DNA of 64,000 nt from Tethya wilhelma (Eukaryota > Porifera > Demospongiae > Tethyida > Tethyidae): assembly GCA_964030475.1 (NCBI GenBank), contig CAXIPT010000007.1, positions 5,060,715-5,124,714 of the forward strand, written 5' to 3'. Under the pieces are notes generated by a model. The model searched no databases. It had not been told where the DNA came from and was given only the letters and a program-made list of their open reading frames with translations. The position numbers and the translations under genes were made by a program. Shown here piece after piece: positions 9,911-20,860 of the stretch. Numbering within the stretch: the stretch's first letter is position 1; the number at the start of each line of letters is the position of its first letter.

Positions 9911-11431
9911 ATGGCTACCTCGAGCATCATATCAGTATGGGCTCTCTTGACAATGGCTGCATTCACTGTCAGTGAAGGAGCAGATAAGCCACATATTGTC
10001 TACGTTCTTGTGGACGACTGGGGATGGGCAAATGTGGGCTACCATCGAAATCCATTGACTAAAGAAATCGATACTCCAAACATCGATGGCCTGGTGAAAG
10101 ATGGTCTCGAACTGGATCAATTCTATGCCTACCAGTATTGTTCACCTTCTAGATCCTCACTGATGACCGGGAGGCTCCCTATACATGTGAATGTTCAGAA
10201 TTACAATATCCAAAACTACAATCCCAATGATCCTGTGTCCGGCTACGCAGGAATTCCTCGCAACATGACTGGAATAGCTTCAAAGTTGAAAGAGGCTGGT
10301 TACGATACTCACATGGTAGGGAAATGGCATGCTGGAGGAGCCACTCCTGACCACATACCCACAGGTAGAGGTTTTGATACTTCTTTTGGCTATCTGTGTG
10401 GATACAATGACTACTATACAGAGATATTTCAGAAATGCAATACGACACCTATTGTCGACTTGTGGGACTCTGACAAACCAGCAACAGGTTTGAATGGAAC
10501 GGGAGTCGACAAGTATGAGGAATCTCTGTTTGAAGAACGATTGCTTGACATTGTTAACAACCAGGACAAGTCGACACCTCTATTCCTCTACTACCCTGCA
10601 CATCTAGTTCATGCTCCACTTGAAGTCCCTGATAGATTTGTAAAGAAGTTTGAGTTCATTGATTACACACCTCGTCGAAACTACTCAGCCATGGTGAAGT
10701 ATCTAGATGATCTCATTGGAAATCTTACATCAGCACTTAAGAAACAAGGACTGTGGGACAATTTACTTTTTGTCATTACTGCCGATAATGGAGGTCCATT
10801 AGAGTCAGCAAACAACTACCCAATGAAAGGAGGTAAGTACTCAGACCTGCAAGGAGGCATTAGAGTCAACGGATTGGTTTCCGGAGGATACCTACCAGAG
10901 AAGATGAGAGGACAAAAGACAGAGGGCTACATTCACATGGCAGATTGGTATGCTACATTCTGTCATTTAGCTGGTGTTGATCCAACGGACGAGAGAGCTG
11001 CCAAGGCAAAGCTTCCTCCTATCGACAGCATGAACATGTGGCCTCTTATCTCAGGAGAGAACTCCACCTCACCTCGTACAGACATCCCAGCAAGCTATAA
11101 CACATTGATTAGCGGAGATCACAAGATTATCACAGGCAATGTTCGATACAGCATTTACACCGGACCTCAGTTTCCAAACACAACAACTACAGCGAAGCAA
11201 CTCCACACAGTATACAATTGCGATAAAGGATGTCTGTTCAACATCAAAGAAGATCCTAACGAGTATGAAAACCTGGCAACTAAAATGCCCGACATGTTGA
11301 AGACAATGCAAGGCAAGCTGGAGAAATATCAGGAGACCTTCTTCAATCCTGATCGTGGAGGGGATGATCCATTAGCTTGCAAAACGGCTCTCGATAAGTA
11401 TGGAGGATTCTGGGGACCCTTTTTGCCCTGA
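9911..11431 (+). CDS. Sulfatase 2, secreted ARSB/I/J-like arylsulfatase (506 aa)
   Basis: Near-copy of sulfatase 1 with the same leader, CSPSR (C77), GKWH, HLVH and DNGG motifs and the same GFWGPFLP end. Differences from its neighbour cluster after DNGG: the segment reads SDLQGGIRVNGLVSGG, where the other members read SDWQGGIRVNAFV. Sulfatase 2 therefore escaped the sequence exchange that unites the others there. All catalytic residues are present. Its upstream 170 bp match those of sulfatase 1 and of the fragment before the N at 9734. Confidence 0.92.
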   Translation: MATSSIISVWALLTMAAFTVSEGADKPHIVYVLVDDWGWANVGYHRNPLTKEIDTPNIDGLVKDGLELDQFYAYQYCSPSRSSLMTGRLPIHVNVQNYNIQNYNPNDPVSGYAGIPRNMTGIASKLKEAGYDTHMVGKWHAGGATPDHIPTGRGFDTSFGYLCGYNDYYTEIFQKCNTTPIVDLWDSDKPATGLNGTGVDKYEESLFEERLLDIVNNQDKSTPLFLYYPAHLVHAPLEVPDRFVKKFEFIDYTPRRNYSAMVKYLDDLIGNLTSALKKQGLWDNLLFVITADNGGPLESANNYPMKGGKYSDLQGGIRVNGLVSGGYLPEKMRGQKTEGYIHMADWYATFCHLAGVDPTDERAAKAKLPPIDSMNMWPLISGENSTSPRTDIPASYNTLISGDHKIITGNVRYSIYTGPQFPNTTTTAKQLHTVYNCDKGCLFNIKEDPNEYENLATKMPDMLKTMQGKLEKYQETFFNPDRGGDDPLACKTALDKYGGFWGPFLP

Positions 11432-11675
11432 TATGTTCATTGTAAAATTGTTGAGTTGCTAAATGAAACATTGTGTTCAAGCTTTGTGTTTTTTTGAAGT
11501 GAATTACAAATTAAAACACTTCCCATTGGCAAGTAGCTATGTGCATGACCATACAGCAGTAAGAATATTCATCAAAATTGTAAATTACATGTACATGCAT
11601 GTGACATGGTAATGCACGTGATAGCCTGGGCTAAACAGATTCACTATTATAATATCAGCAGGTATAGAGAGAGAG

Positions 11676-13202
11676 ATGTCTTTCGAAACAAAGCTTTTGT
11701 TTCAGCTGTTGGTTCTCACAATCCTATTAAACATTGGATTTGGCGAGCAGAAGAAGCCTCATATTCTCTTCATGATGGTTGATGACTGGGGATGGGCTAA
11801 TGCTGGCTATCACAGAAATCCTCCAACTCGTGAAGTTCAAACTCCAAATATTGACAGCCTGGTTAAGGAAGGCCTGGAGCTTGATCAGCACTATGCCTTC
11901 CAATTCTGTTCTCCTTCTAGATCTTGTCTGATGTCAGGAAGACTTCCGATCCATGTCAATGATCAAAACAATAATATGAACATTTACAACCCAGACGATC
12001 CAGTCTCTGGATTTGCAGGAATTCCTCGTAAAATGACTGGAATAGCTACCAAACTGAAAGAGGCTGGTTATGCCACGCATCAAGTTGGAAAATGGCATGC
12101 TGGAGGAGCCACCCCTGACCACACTCCTAAGGGAAGAGGATTTGACACTTCTTTTGGCTATTTTAATGCAGCAAATGATTACTACACAGAGATAGATGGA
12201 CACTGCAATGCTACACCAATAGTAGACTTATGGGACACTGATAAACCAGCCACTGGTATAAATGGAACTGGTCCTGATAAGTACGAAGATGCTCTCTTTG
12301 CGGAGAGAGTGGTACAAGTGATCAAAAACCATGATTCTTCGACTCCCCTGTTCCTCTACTATGCTCCTCACATTGTACATGCTCCTCTTGAAGTACCTGA
12401 TAGATATGCACAAAAGTTTAGCTTTATTTCAGACGACCATGGTCGACAGTACTATCATGCCATGGTGTACTATTTGGATGAGTTTGTAGGTAATATGACG
12501 ACGGCCTTAAAAGATAATGGTCTTTGGGATAATTTGTTATTTGTCACTAGCAGTGACAATGGAGGTCCACTTGGAGCTGCAAACAATTATCCAATGAAAG
12601 GAGGCAAATTCTCTGACTGGCAGGGAGGTATTAGAGTTAATGCATTTGTGACTGGAGGATACCTACCAGAGAAAATGAGAGGACAAAAGACTGAGGGCTA
12701 CATTCACATGGCAGATTGGTATGCTACATTCTGTCATCTAGCTGGTGTTGATCCAACTGATGAGAGTGCTGCCAAGGCCAACCTTCCTCCTATCGACAGC
12801 ATGAACATGTGGCCTCTTATCTCAGGAGAGAACTCCACCTCACCTCGTACAGATGTCCCAGCAAGTAACTTTACTCTCATCAGTGGAGACTATAAAATTA
12901 TCACAGGACATGTAAACTTCAGTGTTTGGACAGCTCCTCATTCTCCTAATTCTACATGCAAACGAGACTGTTTGCAAGTTATAGAAAACTGTGAAGATGG
13001 CTGTCTCTACAATATCAAGAGTGACCCCGACGAGCATGTTAATTTGGCTAAAACAATGCCTAATATCTTAGCAGACATGAAAAGGAAACTCAAACAGTAC
13101 CAGAAGACCCACTTTGATCCTGATCGAGGACATGCGTGGAAGGAAGCTTGTGATACAGCCTTGAACAAATATGGTGGATTTTGGGGGCCATTTTTACTAT
13201 AG
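11676..13202 (+). CDS. Sulfatase 3, secreted ARSB/I/J-like arylsulfatase (508 aa)
   Basis: First member of the second subgroup (ILFMMVDDWGWAN start, ending FWGPFLL). Signal peptide is about residues 1-23; the formylglycine cysteine is C78 in CSPSRSCLMSGR. VGKWHAGG, APHIVHAP, SSDNGG and MKGGKFSDWQGG are all intact. Unlike sulfatases 1-2 it carries an extra cysteine pair in the C-terminal loop (STCKRDCLQVIENCEDGC). No intron. It lies 244 bp downstream of sulfatase 2, and the ATG is preceded by a GAGAGAGAG tract. Confidence 0.92.
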   Translation: MSFETKLLFQLLVLTILLNIGFGEQKKPHILFMMVDDWGWANAGYHRNPPTREVQTPNIDSLVKEGLELDQHYAFQFCSPSRSCLMSGRLPIHVNDQNNNMNIYNPDDPVSGFAGIPRKMTGIATKLKEAGYATHQVGKWHAGGATPDHTPKGRGFDTSFGYFNAANDYYTEIDGHCNATPIVDLWDTDKPATGINGTGPDKYEDALFAERVVQVIKNHDSSTPLFLYYAPHIVHAPLEVPDRYAQKFSFISDDHGRQYYHAMVYYLDEFVGNMTTALKDNGLWDNLLFVTSSDNGGPLGAANNYPMKGGKFSDWQGGIRVNAFVTGGYLPEKMRGQKTEGYIHMADWYATFCHLAGVDPTDESAAKANLPPIDSMNMWPLISGENSTSPRTDVPASNFTLISGDYKIITGHVNFSVWTAPHSPNSTCKRDCLQVIENCEDGCLYNIKSDPDEHVNLAKTMPNILADMKRKLKQYQKTHFDPDRGHAWKEACDTALNKYGGFWGPFLL

Positions 13203-13424
13203 CATTAATTTTATCTTTGTGCAATGCTTTCTGTTGGTTAATTTTTGTTGAGTTTCTAGCAAAAGAAAAATAATTGTGTACATTGAAAGAATGATAATTC
13301 TCTATGTCAAGATAGGATGTAATTTTTCAAAATCAATAATTATATTCAAAGATAAACATCATGTGACTACAATGACAATCATTTGAATGTGTGTATTGTG
13401 TTGGACAACTACAGTATAGGAAGA

Positions 13425-14957
13425 ATGTCCTTCAAGACAGAGATTGTTTTGCTACTGTTACTCTCAACTGCTGTGGGGTACAGTGTACAACATAAAGAAC
13501 TAGACAAGAAGCCCCATATCCTCTTCATGATGGTTGATGACTGGGGATGGGCTAATGTAGGCTATCATAGGAATCCACCAACCCGTGAAGTGCAATCTCC
13601 TAACATTGACAGCTTAGTAAAAGATGGTCTGGAGCTGGATCAGCACTATGCCTACCAATTTTGCTCTCCTTCAAGATCGTGTCTGATGTCAGGAAGACTA
13701 CCAATCCATGTCAATGATCAGAACATCCCATTGAATCATTACAACCCAGACGATCCAGTCTCTGGATTTGCAGGAATTCCTCGTAACATGACTGGAATAG
13801 CTACCAAACTGAAAGAGGCTGGTTACGCTACTCATCAAGTTGGAAAATGGCATGCTGGAGGAGCCACCCCTGACCACACTCCCAAGGGAAGAGGATTTGA
13901 CACTTCTTTCGGCTATTTTAATGCAGCAAATGATTATTACACAGAAGTTGATGGAAATTGCAATGGCACACCTATTGTAGACCTATGGGACACTGATAAA
14001 CCAGCCACTGGTGTGAATGGAACTGGTCCAGACAAGTACGAAGATGCTCTCTTTGCCGAGAGAGTGCTACAAGTGATCAAAAACCATGATTCTTCAACAC
14101 CTCTATTCCTCTACTATGCTCCTCACATTGTACATGGTCCTTACACAGTTCCTGACAGATATGCACAAAAGTTTAGTTTCATTTCAGATGACCGTCTACG
14201 TCAGTACAGCCATGCAATGGTTTATTATTTGGATGAATTTGTTGGCAACATGACAGCTGCTTTGAAAGACCACGGCCTATGGGATAACTTATTATTTGTC
14301 ACAAGCAGTGATAATGGAGGTCCACTTGGAGCAGCAAATAATTATCCAATGAAAGGAGGCAAGTTTTCCGACTGGCAGGGAGGTATTAGAGTCAATGCAT
14401 TTGTGACTGGAGGATACCTACCAGAGAAGATGAGAGGACAAAAGACTGAGGGCTACATTCACATGACAGATTGGTACGCTACCTTCTGTCATCTAGCTGG
14501 TGTTGATCCAACTGATGAGAGTGCTGCCAAGGCCAACCTTCCTCCTATTGACAGCATGAACATGTGGCCTCTTATCTCAGGAGAGAATTCCACCTCACCT
14601 CGTACAGATATCCCAGCAAGCAACTTGACCCTCATCAGTGGAGACTACAAGATTATCACAGGACATGTAAACTTCAGCATTTGGACAGCTCCTCATTCTC
14701 CTAATTCTACTTGTGGCCACAGCTGCTTGCAAGTCATAGAAGACTGTGGTAATGGGTGCCTCTACAATATCAAAACCGATCCTAATGAACATGTTGACTT
14801 GGCAAAAACCATGGCAGAAAAGTTACAAGAAATGCAGAAGAAGCTCAAAGAGTATCAGAAGACACACTTCTCTCCTGATAGGGGGCATGTATGGCATGGA
14901 GCATGTGATACAGCACTGAATAAATATGGGAGCTTTTGGGGACCATTCTTGCCTTAG
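13425..14957 (+). CDS. Sulfatase 4, secreted ARSB/I/J-like arylsulfatase (510 aa)
   Basis: The start at 13425 was chosen because it opens directly into a signal peptide (MSFKTEIVLLLLLSTAVGYS) that matches the other members; the frame is open upstream but without an ATG. Formylglycine cysteine C80; VGKWHAGG, APHIVHGP, SSDNGG and MKGGKFSDWQGG are intact. The C-terminal loop has the extra cysteines (STCGHSCLQVIEDCGNGC). Closest relative appears to be sulfatase 3. Confidence 0.92.
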   Translation: MSFKTEIVLLLLLSTAVGYSVQHKELDKKPHILFMMVDDWGWANVGYHRNPPTREVQSPNIDSLVKDGLELDQHYAYQFCSPSRSCLMSGRLPIHVNDQNIPLNHYNPDDPVSGFAGIPRNMTGIATKLKEAGYATHQVGKWHAGGATPDHTPKGRGFDTSFGYFNAANDYYTEVDGNCNGTPIVDLWDTDKPATGVNGTGPDKYEDALFAERVLQVIKNHDSSTPLFLYYAPHIVHGPYTVPDRYAQKFSFISDDRLRQYSHAMVYYLDEFVGNMTAALKDHGLWDNLLFVTSSDNGGPLGAANNYPMKGGKFSDWQGGIRVNAFVTGGYLPEKMRGQKTEGYIHMTDWYATFCHLAGVDPTDESAAKANLPPIDSMNMWPLISGENSTSPRTDIPASNLTLISGDYKIITGHVNFSIWTAPHSPNSTCGHSCLQVIEDCGNGCLYNIKTDPNEHVDLAKTMAEKLQEMQKKLKEYQKTHFSPDRGHVWHGACDTALNKYGSFWGPFLP

Positions 14958-15127
14958 CATAATGCAATTGTAGCGTATAAATATGATGTTGTGTTTAGTT
15001 GAGTTTAGCTCTTTGCGCATTGTCCAAGGTGGCAGTACATGTGATTCATGAACTGGCAACTTTTCCAAAATATCATGTGATTTAAAAAGCTTTGAATAAA
15101 GTTATTTCATGGAACTTGGCAATAAAA

Positions 15128-16660
15128 ATGTCTTTAGAGCAAAGGCAGCTATTCATTCTGGTCATAACTACTTTAGTAGGGTACAGTGTACAACAGTCAG
15201 AACATGAGAAGAAGCCTCATATCCTCTTTATGATGGTTGATGACTGGGGATGGGCTAATGTAGGTTATCACAGAGATCCTCCAACCCGTGAAGTTCAGAC
15301 TCCAAATATCGACAGCCTGGTTAAAGAAGGATTAGAGCTAGATCAACACTATGCCTACTATGTCTGTTCTCCTTCTAGATCCTGTTTGATGTCAGGAAGA
15401 CTACCAATTCATGTTAATCTTAAAAATATGCCTGTTGCTGTTTACAATCCAGATGATCCAGTGGCTGGTTTTGCAGGAATTCCTCGTAACATGACTGGAA
15501 TAGCTACCAAACTGAAAGAGGCTGGTTATGCCACTCATCAAGTTGGGAAATGGCATGCTGGAGGAGCCACCCCTGACCACACTCCCAAGGGAAGAGGATT
15601 TGACACTTCTTTTGGCTATTTCAATGCATTCAATGATTACTATACAGAGGTAGATGGACACTGCAATGGCACACCTATTGTAGACTTATGGGACACTGAT
15701 AAACCAGCCACTGGTGTCAATGGAACTGGTCCTGATAAGTATGAAGATGCACTCTTTACAGAGAGAGTAATACAAGTTATTAAGAACCATGATCCATCAA
15801 CTCCTTTGTTCCTCTATTATGCTCCTCACATTGTACATGGTCCGCTTGAAGTACCCGACAGATATGCACAAAAATTCAAGTATATTTCAGATGACCAAAA
15901 ACGTCAGTACTACCATGCCATGGTGTATTATCTAGACGAGTTTGTTGGGAACATGACTACTTTGCTGAAAGACCATAGTCTATGGGACAACTTGCTCTTT
16001 GTTACAAGTAGCGACAATGGAGGTCCACTTGGTTCGGCAAATAACTATCCATTAAAAGGGGGCAAACATTCCGACTGGCAGGGAGGTATTAGAGTCAATG
16101 CATTTGTGACTGGAGGATACCTACCAGAGAAGATGAGAGGACAAAAGACTGACGGCTACATTCACATGACAGATTGGTATGCTACATTCTGTCATCTAGC
16201 TGGTGTTGATCCAACTGATGAGAGAGCTGCCAAGGCCAACCTTCCTCCTATTGACAGCATGAACATGTGGCCTCTTATCTCAGGAGAGAACTCTACCTCA
16301 CCTCGTACAGATATCCCAGTTAGCAACTTTACTCTTATCAGTGGAGACTACAAGATTATTACAGGATTTGTGAATTACAGTGTTTGGACAGCTCCCCATT
16401 CTCCAAATACAACTTGCAGTGATCAGTGTTTAGAAGTGATAGAAGACTGTGGTGATGGGTGTCTCTACAACATAAAAACGGATCCATTAGAGCATGTTGA
16501 CCTGGCTAAAACAATGCCTGATATCTTGAAAGAGATACAGAAGAAACTTAAACAACAAAAAAAGACAGTTTTTGATCCAGACAGAGGAAAAGAATGGCCA
16601 GAAGCCTGCAAGACTGCTCTGAACAAGTATGGTGGCTTTTGGGGACCATACCTACCATAA
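15128..16660 (+). CDS. Sulfatase 5, secreted ARSB/I/J-like arylsulfatase (510 aa)
   Basis: Starts at the ATG at 15128, giving leader MSLEQRQLFILVITTLVGYS; no ATG precedes it in frame. Formylglycine cysteine C80 sits in YYVCSPSRSC, where most others have YQFCSPSRSC, so the residues entering the pocket differ. GKWH, APHIVHGP, SSDNGG and LKGGKHSDWQGG are present. It is followed 95 bp later by a headless sulfatase fragment, which suggests a local unequal exchange. Confidence 0.91.
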   Translation: MSLEQRQLFILVITTLVGYSVQQSEHEKKPHILFMMVDDWGWANVGYHRDPPTREVQTPNIDSLVKEGLELDQHYAYYVCSPSRSCLMSGRLPIHVNLKNMPVAVYNPDDPVAGFAGIPRNMTGIATKLKEAGYATHQVGKWHAGGATPDHTPKGRGFDTSFGYFNAFNDYYTEVDGHCNGTPIVDLWDTDKPATGVNGTGPDKYEDALFTERVIQVIKNHDPSTPLFLYYAPHIVHGPLEVPDRYAQKFKYISDDQKRQYYHAMVYYLDEFVGNMTTLLKDHSLWDNLLFVTSSDNGGPLGSANNYPLKGGKHSDWQGGIRVNAFVTGGYLPEKMRGQKTDGYIHMTDWYATFCHLAGVDPTDERAAKANLPPIDSMNMWPLISGENSTSPRTDIPVSNFTLISGDYKIITGFVNYSVWTAPHSPNTTCSDQCLEVIEDCGDGCLYNIKTDPLEHVDLAKTMPDILKEIQKKLKQQKKTVFDPDRGKEWPEACKTALNKYGGFWGPYLP

Positions 16661-16755
16661 GACTAGCAATGTAGTGATTGTACTTTTTAATCTTATGAAA
16701 TTGAGTTTGCAAAATTCATATTTGAATGACAATAAGGCCCACATTCTATGATAAA

Positions 16756-17227
16756 ATTCTGTCATCTAGCTGCTGGTGTTGATCCAACTGATGAGAGAGC
16801 TGTCAAGGCCAACCTTCCTCCTATCGATAGCATGAACATGTGGCCTCTTATCTCAGGAGAGAACTCCACCTCACCTCGTACAGATATCCCAGCAAGCAAC
16901 TTGACTCTTATCAGTGGGGACTACAAAATACTCACAGGAAATGTGAACCATAATGTTTGGATGGGCCCTCATTCTCCAAATAGTACTAAGAGTAATTTCC
17001 AGGTGGAAAAAGATTGCGGTGATGGGTGTCTCTATAACATAAAAACTGATCCATTTGAGCGTGTTGACTTGGCAAAAACGATGCCAGACATTTTGAAGGA
17101 AATGCAGAAAAAGCTTAAACAGTACCAGAAGACAATGTTTGATCCAGATAGAGGAAAAGCATGGCCAGAAGCTTGTAAAACAGCTCTGAATAAGTATGAT
17201 GGATTTTGGGGGCCATTTTTGCCTTAG
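16756..17227 (+). pseudogene. Sulfatase 3'-end fragment
   Basis: Only the last third of a second-subgroup sulfatase is present, from FCHLAAGVDPTDERA to YDGFWGPFLP. It carries a one-codon insertion (HLAAGVD, where the others read HLAGVD). It lacks the leader, formylglycine site and metal ligands, so it cannot be an active sulfatase. The frame stays open to a normal stop. Its left edge falls inside the tract that is nearly identical among all members. Confidence 0.9.
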
Positions 17228-17379
17228 AATTAATCAGCATGATATTTACCTTCACTATTGGGTTACATGTAGACTGTATACAGTTGAGTATATCATTTAT
17301 GTATATTCATTGCACTTCTCATGTATCATGTGATATGTAACTTAAGCATTGAATCACATTATAAGATAAAGAAAGAAGA

Positions 17380-18912
17380 ATGTCTTCAAAGGAATTTATG
17401 CTGATACTCTTACTCACTACTGCTGTAGGAAAGAGTGTGCAACATATTATAGAACAAGACAAAAAGCCTCACATTCTCTTTATGATGGTTGATGACTGGG
17501 GATGGGCTAATGTAGGCTATCACAGGAATCCCCCAACCCGTGAAGTTCAGACTCCAAATATCGACACCCTGGTTAAGGAAGGTTTGGAACTTGATCAACA
17601 CTATGCCTACCAATTCTGTTCTCCTTCTAGATCTTGTCTAATGTCAGGAAGACTACCTATCCATGTCAATGATCAAAACAAAGACATAGATTTCTATAAC
17701 CGAGACGACCCAGTGTCTGGATTTGCAGGAATTCCTAGAAACATGACTGGAATAGCTACCAAGCTGAAAGAGGCTGGTTATGCCACTCATCAAGTAGGGA
17801 AATGGCATGCTGGAGGAGCCACCCCTGACCACACTCCCAAGGGAAGAGGATTTGATACTTCTTTCGGTTACTTTAATGCAGCAAATAGTTATTATACAGA
17901 AGTAGATGGCAATTGCAATGGGACACCTATTGTAGACCTATGGGACACTGATAAACCAGCCACTGGTGTGAATGGAACTGGTCCTGACAAGTATGAAGAT
18001 GCTCTCTTTGCTGAGAGAGTGCTACAAGTGATCAAAAACCACGATCCTTCAACACCTCTATTTCTTTACTACTCTCCTCACATTGCACATGCTCCACTTG
18101 ATGTACCTGACAGATACTTTCAAAAATTCAGTTTTATGGATGACCGTATCGGACAAAAATATCACGCCATGGTGAACTATCATGATGATGTTGTTGGCAA
18201 TGTTACTGCTGCTTTGAAAGAGAAAGGGCTGTGGGACAATCTACTGTTTGTTACTAGCAGTGATAATGGAGGCCACCTTCATGGTGCCAATAATTATCCG
18301 TTGAAAGGAGGCAAGTTTTCTGACTGGCAGGGAGGTATTAGAGTCAATGCTTTTGTGTCTGGAGGATACCTACCAGAGAAAATGAGAGGACAAAAGACTG
18401 AGGGCTACATTCACATGACAGATTGGTACGCTACATTCTGTCATCTAGCTGGTGTTGATCCAACTGATGAGAGAGCTGCCAAGGCCAACCTTCCTCCCAT
18501 CGACAGCATGAACATCTGGCCTCTTATCTCAGGAGAGAACTCCACCTCACCTCGTACAGATATCCCAGCAAGCAACTTCACTCTCATTAGTGGAGACTAT
18601 AAAATCATTACCGGTCAAGTTGAGTACAGTGCTTGGACTGGACCACAATATCCTAACAAAACTGTTGATTGGAGGAAAGTAGAGGTTACAGAAGATTGTG
18701 GTGATGATGGCTGCCTTTTCAATATCAAAATGGACCCCAGTGAGCATGTCAATTTGGCAAAAACGATGCCAGACGTCTTAAAGGAGATGAAAAGGAAACT
18801 CAAAAAATACCAAAAGACTCACTTCTCACCTGACCGAGGAAAGCATTGGCCTGCAGCCTGCGACACAGCATTGAACAAATATGGCGGATTTTGGGGACCA
18901 TACTTGCGTTAG
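17380..18912 (+). CDS. Sulfatase 6, secreted ARSB/I/J-like arylsulfatase (510 aa)
   Basis: Leader MSSKEFMLILLLTTAVG; formylglycine cysteine C80. VGKWHAGG, SPHIAHAP and SSDNGG are intact. It pairs with sulfatase 7 by shared changes: HLHGANNYPLKGG after DNGG, KYHAMVNYHDDVVGN, where the others read YYHAMVYYLDEFVGN, and a C-terminal loop with DWRKVEVTEDCGDDGC. The histidine after DNGG lies next to the active site and could alter substrate choice (inference). Confidence 0.92.
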   Translation: MSSKEFMLILLLTTAVGKSVQHIIEQDKKPHILFMMVDDWGWANVGYHRNPPTREVQTPNIDTLVKEGLELDQHYAYQFCSPSRSCLMSGRLPIHVNDQNKDIDFYNRDDPVSGFAGIPRNMTGIATKLKEAGYATHQVGKWHAGGATPDHTPKGRGFDTSFGYFNAANSYYTEVDGNCNGTPIVDLWDTDKPATGVNGTGPDKYEDALFAERVLQVIKNHDPSTPLFLYYSPHIAHAPLDVPDRYFQKFSFMDDRIGQKYHAMVNYHDDVVGNVTAALKEKGLWDNLLFVTSSDNGGHLHGANNYPLKGGKFSDWQGGIRVNAFVSGGYLPEKMRGQKTEGYIHMTDWYATFCHLAGVDPTDERAAKANLPPIDSMNIWPLISGENSTSPRTDIPASNFTLISGDYKIITGQVEYSAWTGPQYPNKTVDWRKVEVTEDCGDDGCLFNIKMDPSEHVNLAKTMPDVLKEMKRKLKKYQKTHFSPDRGKHWPAACDTALNKYGGFWGPYLR

Positions 18913-19127
18913 TTCTTACCAGACTGAGACTAGCTCTCATTGCTTTGAGTTTATACGTTTTACAATCCTTTTTGCATGGTATACATTATCTTCGCTGTAA
19001 CACAAGCACAGGACTGCATGAATGAAATAGTCATAGGCATGAGTATCAGGTGACCTAGAAATGAATATCTATCCAAATATGTAGGATTATGAATGATTGA
19101 ATAAATTGACATTATAAGTAAGTCATA

Positions 19128-20648
19128 ATGTTTTTTAAGAAGAAATTTGTGTTGCAGCTATTGCTGTTCACAACTGCTGTAAGCTACAGCATTCAAGGAG
19201 ATAAGAAGCCTCATATCCTCTTCATGATGGTTGATGACTGGGGATGGGCTAATGTAGGCTATCATAGGAATCCCCCAACCCGTGAAGTTCAAACTCCATA
19301 CATTGACACCCTGGTAAAAGAAGGTCTGGAGCTAGATCAACACTATGCTTACCAATTCTGTTCTCCTTCAAGATCGTGTCTAATGTCAGGAAGACTACCT
19401 ATTCATGTCAATGATGAAAATAAACATATAGATTTCTATAACCCAGATGATCCAGTTTCTGGATTTGCAGGAATTCCTCGCAACATGACTGGAATAGCTA
19501 CCAAACTGAAAGAGGCTGGTTATGCAACTCATCAAGTTGGGAAATGGCATGCTGGAGGAGCTACCCCTGACCACACTCCTAAGGGAAGAGGATTTGACAC
19601 TTCTTTCGGCTATTTTAATGCAGCAAATGATTACTATACAGAGGTAGATGGACACTGCAATCGCACACCTATTGTAGACCTATGGGACACTGATAAACCA
19701 GCCACTGGTGTGAATGGAACTGACAAGTACGAAGATGCTCTATTTGCACAGAGAGTGCTAGACCTGATCGAAAACCATGATCCTTCAACACCTCTGTTTC
19801 TTTACTATGCTCCTCACATTGCACACGCTCCACTTGATGTACCCGATAAATACTTTCAAAAATTCAGTTTTATAGATGACCATATCAGACAAAAATATCA
19901 TGCCATGGTGAACTATCATGACGCTGTTGTTGGCATTGTTACAGCTGTCTTGAAGGTGAAAGGGCTGTGGGATAATCTACTCTTTGTTACCAGTAGTGAT
20001 AATGGAGGCCACCTTCGTGGTGCCAATAACTATCCGTTAAAGGGAGGCAAGTTTTCTGACTGGCAGGGAGGTATTAGAGTCAATGCATTTGTGACTGGAG
20101 GATACCTACCAGAGAAGATGAGAGGACAAAAGACTGAGGGCTACATTCACATGACAGATTGGTACGCTACATTCTGTCATCTAGCTGGTGTTGATCCAAC
20201 TGATGAGAGAGCTGCTAAGGCTAACCTTCCTCCTATTGACAGTATGAACATGTGGCCACTTATCTCAGGAGAAAACTCCACCTCACCTCGTACAGATATC
20301 CCAGCAAGCAACTTCACTCTCATCAGTGGAGACTACAAAATTATTACTGGTCAAGTGAGATACAGTGCTTGGACTGGACCACAATATCCTAACAAAACTG
20401 TTGATTGGAGGAATACAGACGTTACAGAAGATTGTGGTGATGATGGCTGCCTTTTCCATATCAAAATAGACCCCAATGAGCATGTCAATTTGGCAAAAAC
20501 AATGCCAGACGTCTTAAAAGATATGAAAAGGAAACTCAAAAAATACCAAAAGACTCACTTCTCACCTGACCGAGGAAAACGTTGGCCTGCAGCCTGCAAC
20601 GCAGCATTAAATAAATATGGAGGATTTTGGGGACCATACTTGCCTTAG
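19128..20648 (+). CDS. Sulfatase 7, secreted ARSB/I/J-like arylsulfatase (506 aa)
   Basis: Leader MFFKKKFVLQLLLFTTAVSYS; formylglycine cysteine C78. GKWH, APHIAHAP, SSDNGG and LKGGKFSDWQGG are intact. It lacks two residues in the NGTGPDKYED loop (reads NGTDKYED). It is sister to sulfatase 6 in the body of the protein, but its leader and upstream 120 bp match those of sulfatase 8. That is a mosaic pattern expected from exchange between neighbours. Confidence 0.92.
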   Translation: MFFKKKFVLQLLLFTTAVSYSIQGDKKPHILFMMVDDWGWANVGYHRNPPTREVQTPYIDTLVKEGLELDQHYAYQFCSPSRSCLMSGRLPIHVNDENKHIDFYNPDDPVSGFAGIPRNMTGIATKLKEAGYATHQVGKWHAGGATPDHTPKGRGFDTSFGYFNAANDYYTEVDGHCNRTPIVDLWDTDKPATGVNGTDKYEDALFAQRVLDLIENHDPSTPLFLYYAPHIAHAPLDVPDKYFQKFSFIDDHIRQKYHAMVNYHDAVVGIVTAVLKVKGLWDNLLFVTSSDNGGHLRGANNYPLKGGKFSDWQGGIRVNAFVTGGYLPEKMRGQKTEGYIHMTDWYATFCHLAGVDPTDERAAKANLPPIDSMNMWPLISGENSTSPRTDIPASNFTLISGDYKIITGQVRYSAWTGPQYPNKTVDWRNTDVTEDCGDDGCLFHIKIDPNEHVNLAKTMPDVLKDMKRKLKKYQKTHFSPDRGKRWPAACNAALNKYGGFWGPYLP

Positions 20649-20860
20649 TTCTTACCAGGAGCAGCTCTCATTACCTTGAGTTTATATGTTTTATACAATC
20701 TAACATGTATAGTATACCGTGATTGTTTTTGCTGTAACACAAGCACAGGACTGCATGTAGCTATGCATAAAATAAACAATGGCTTGATTATCAGGTGACC
20801 TGCAAATGAATATCTATCCAAATATTCAGGATTATGTATTATTGAATAAACTAGCCAGTC

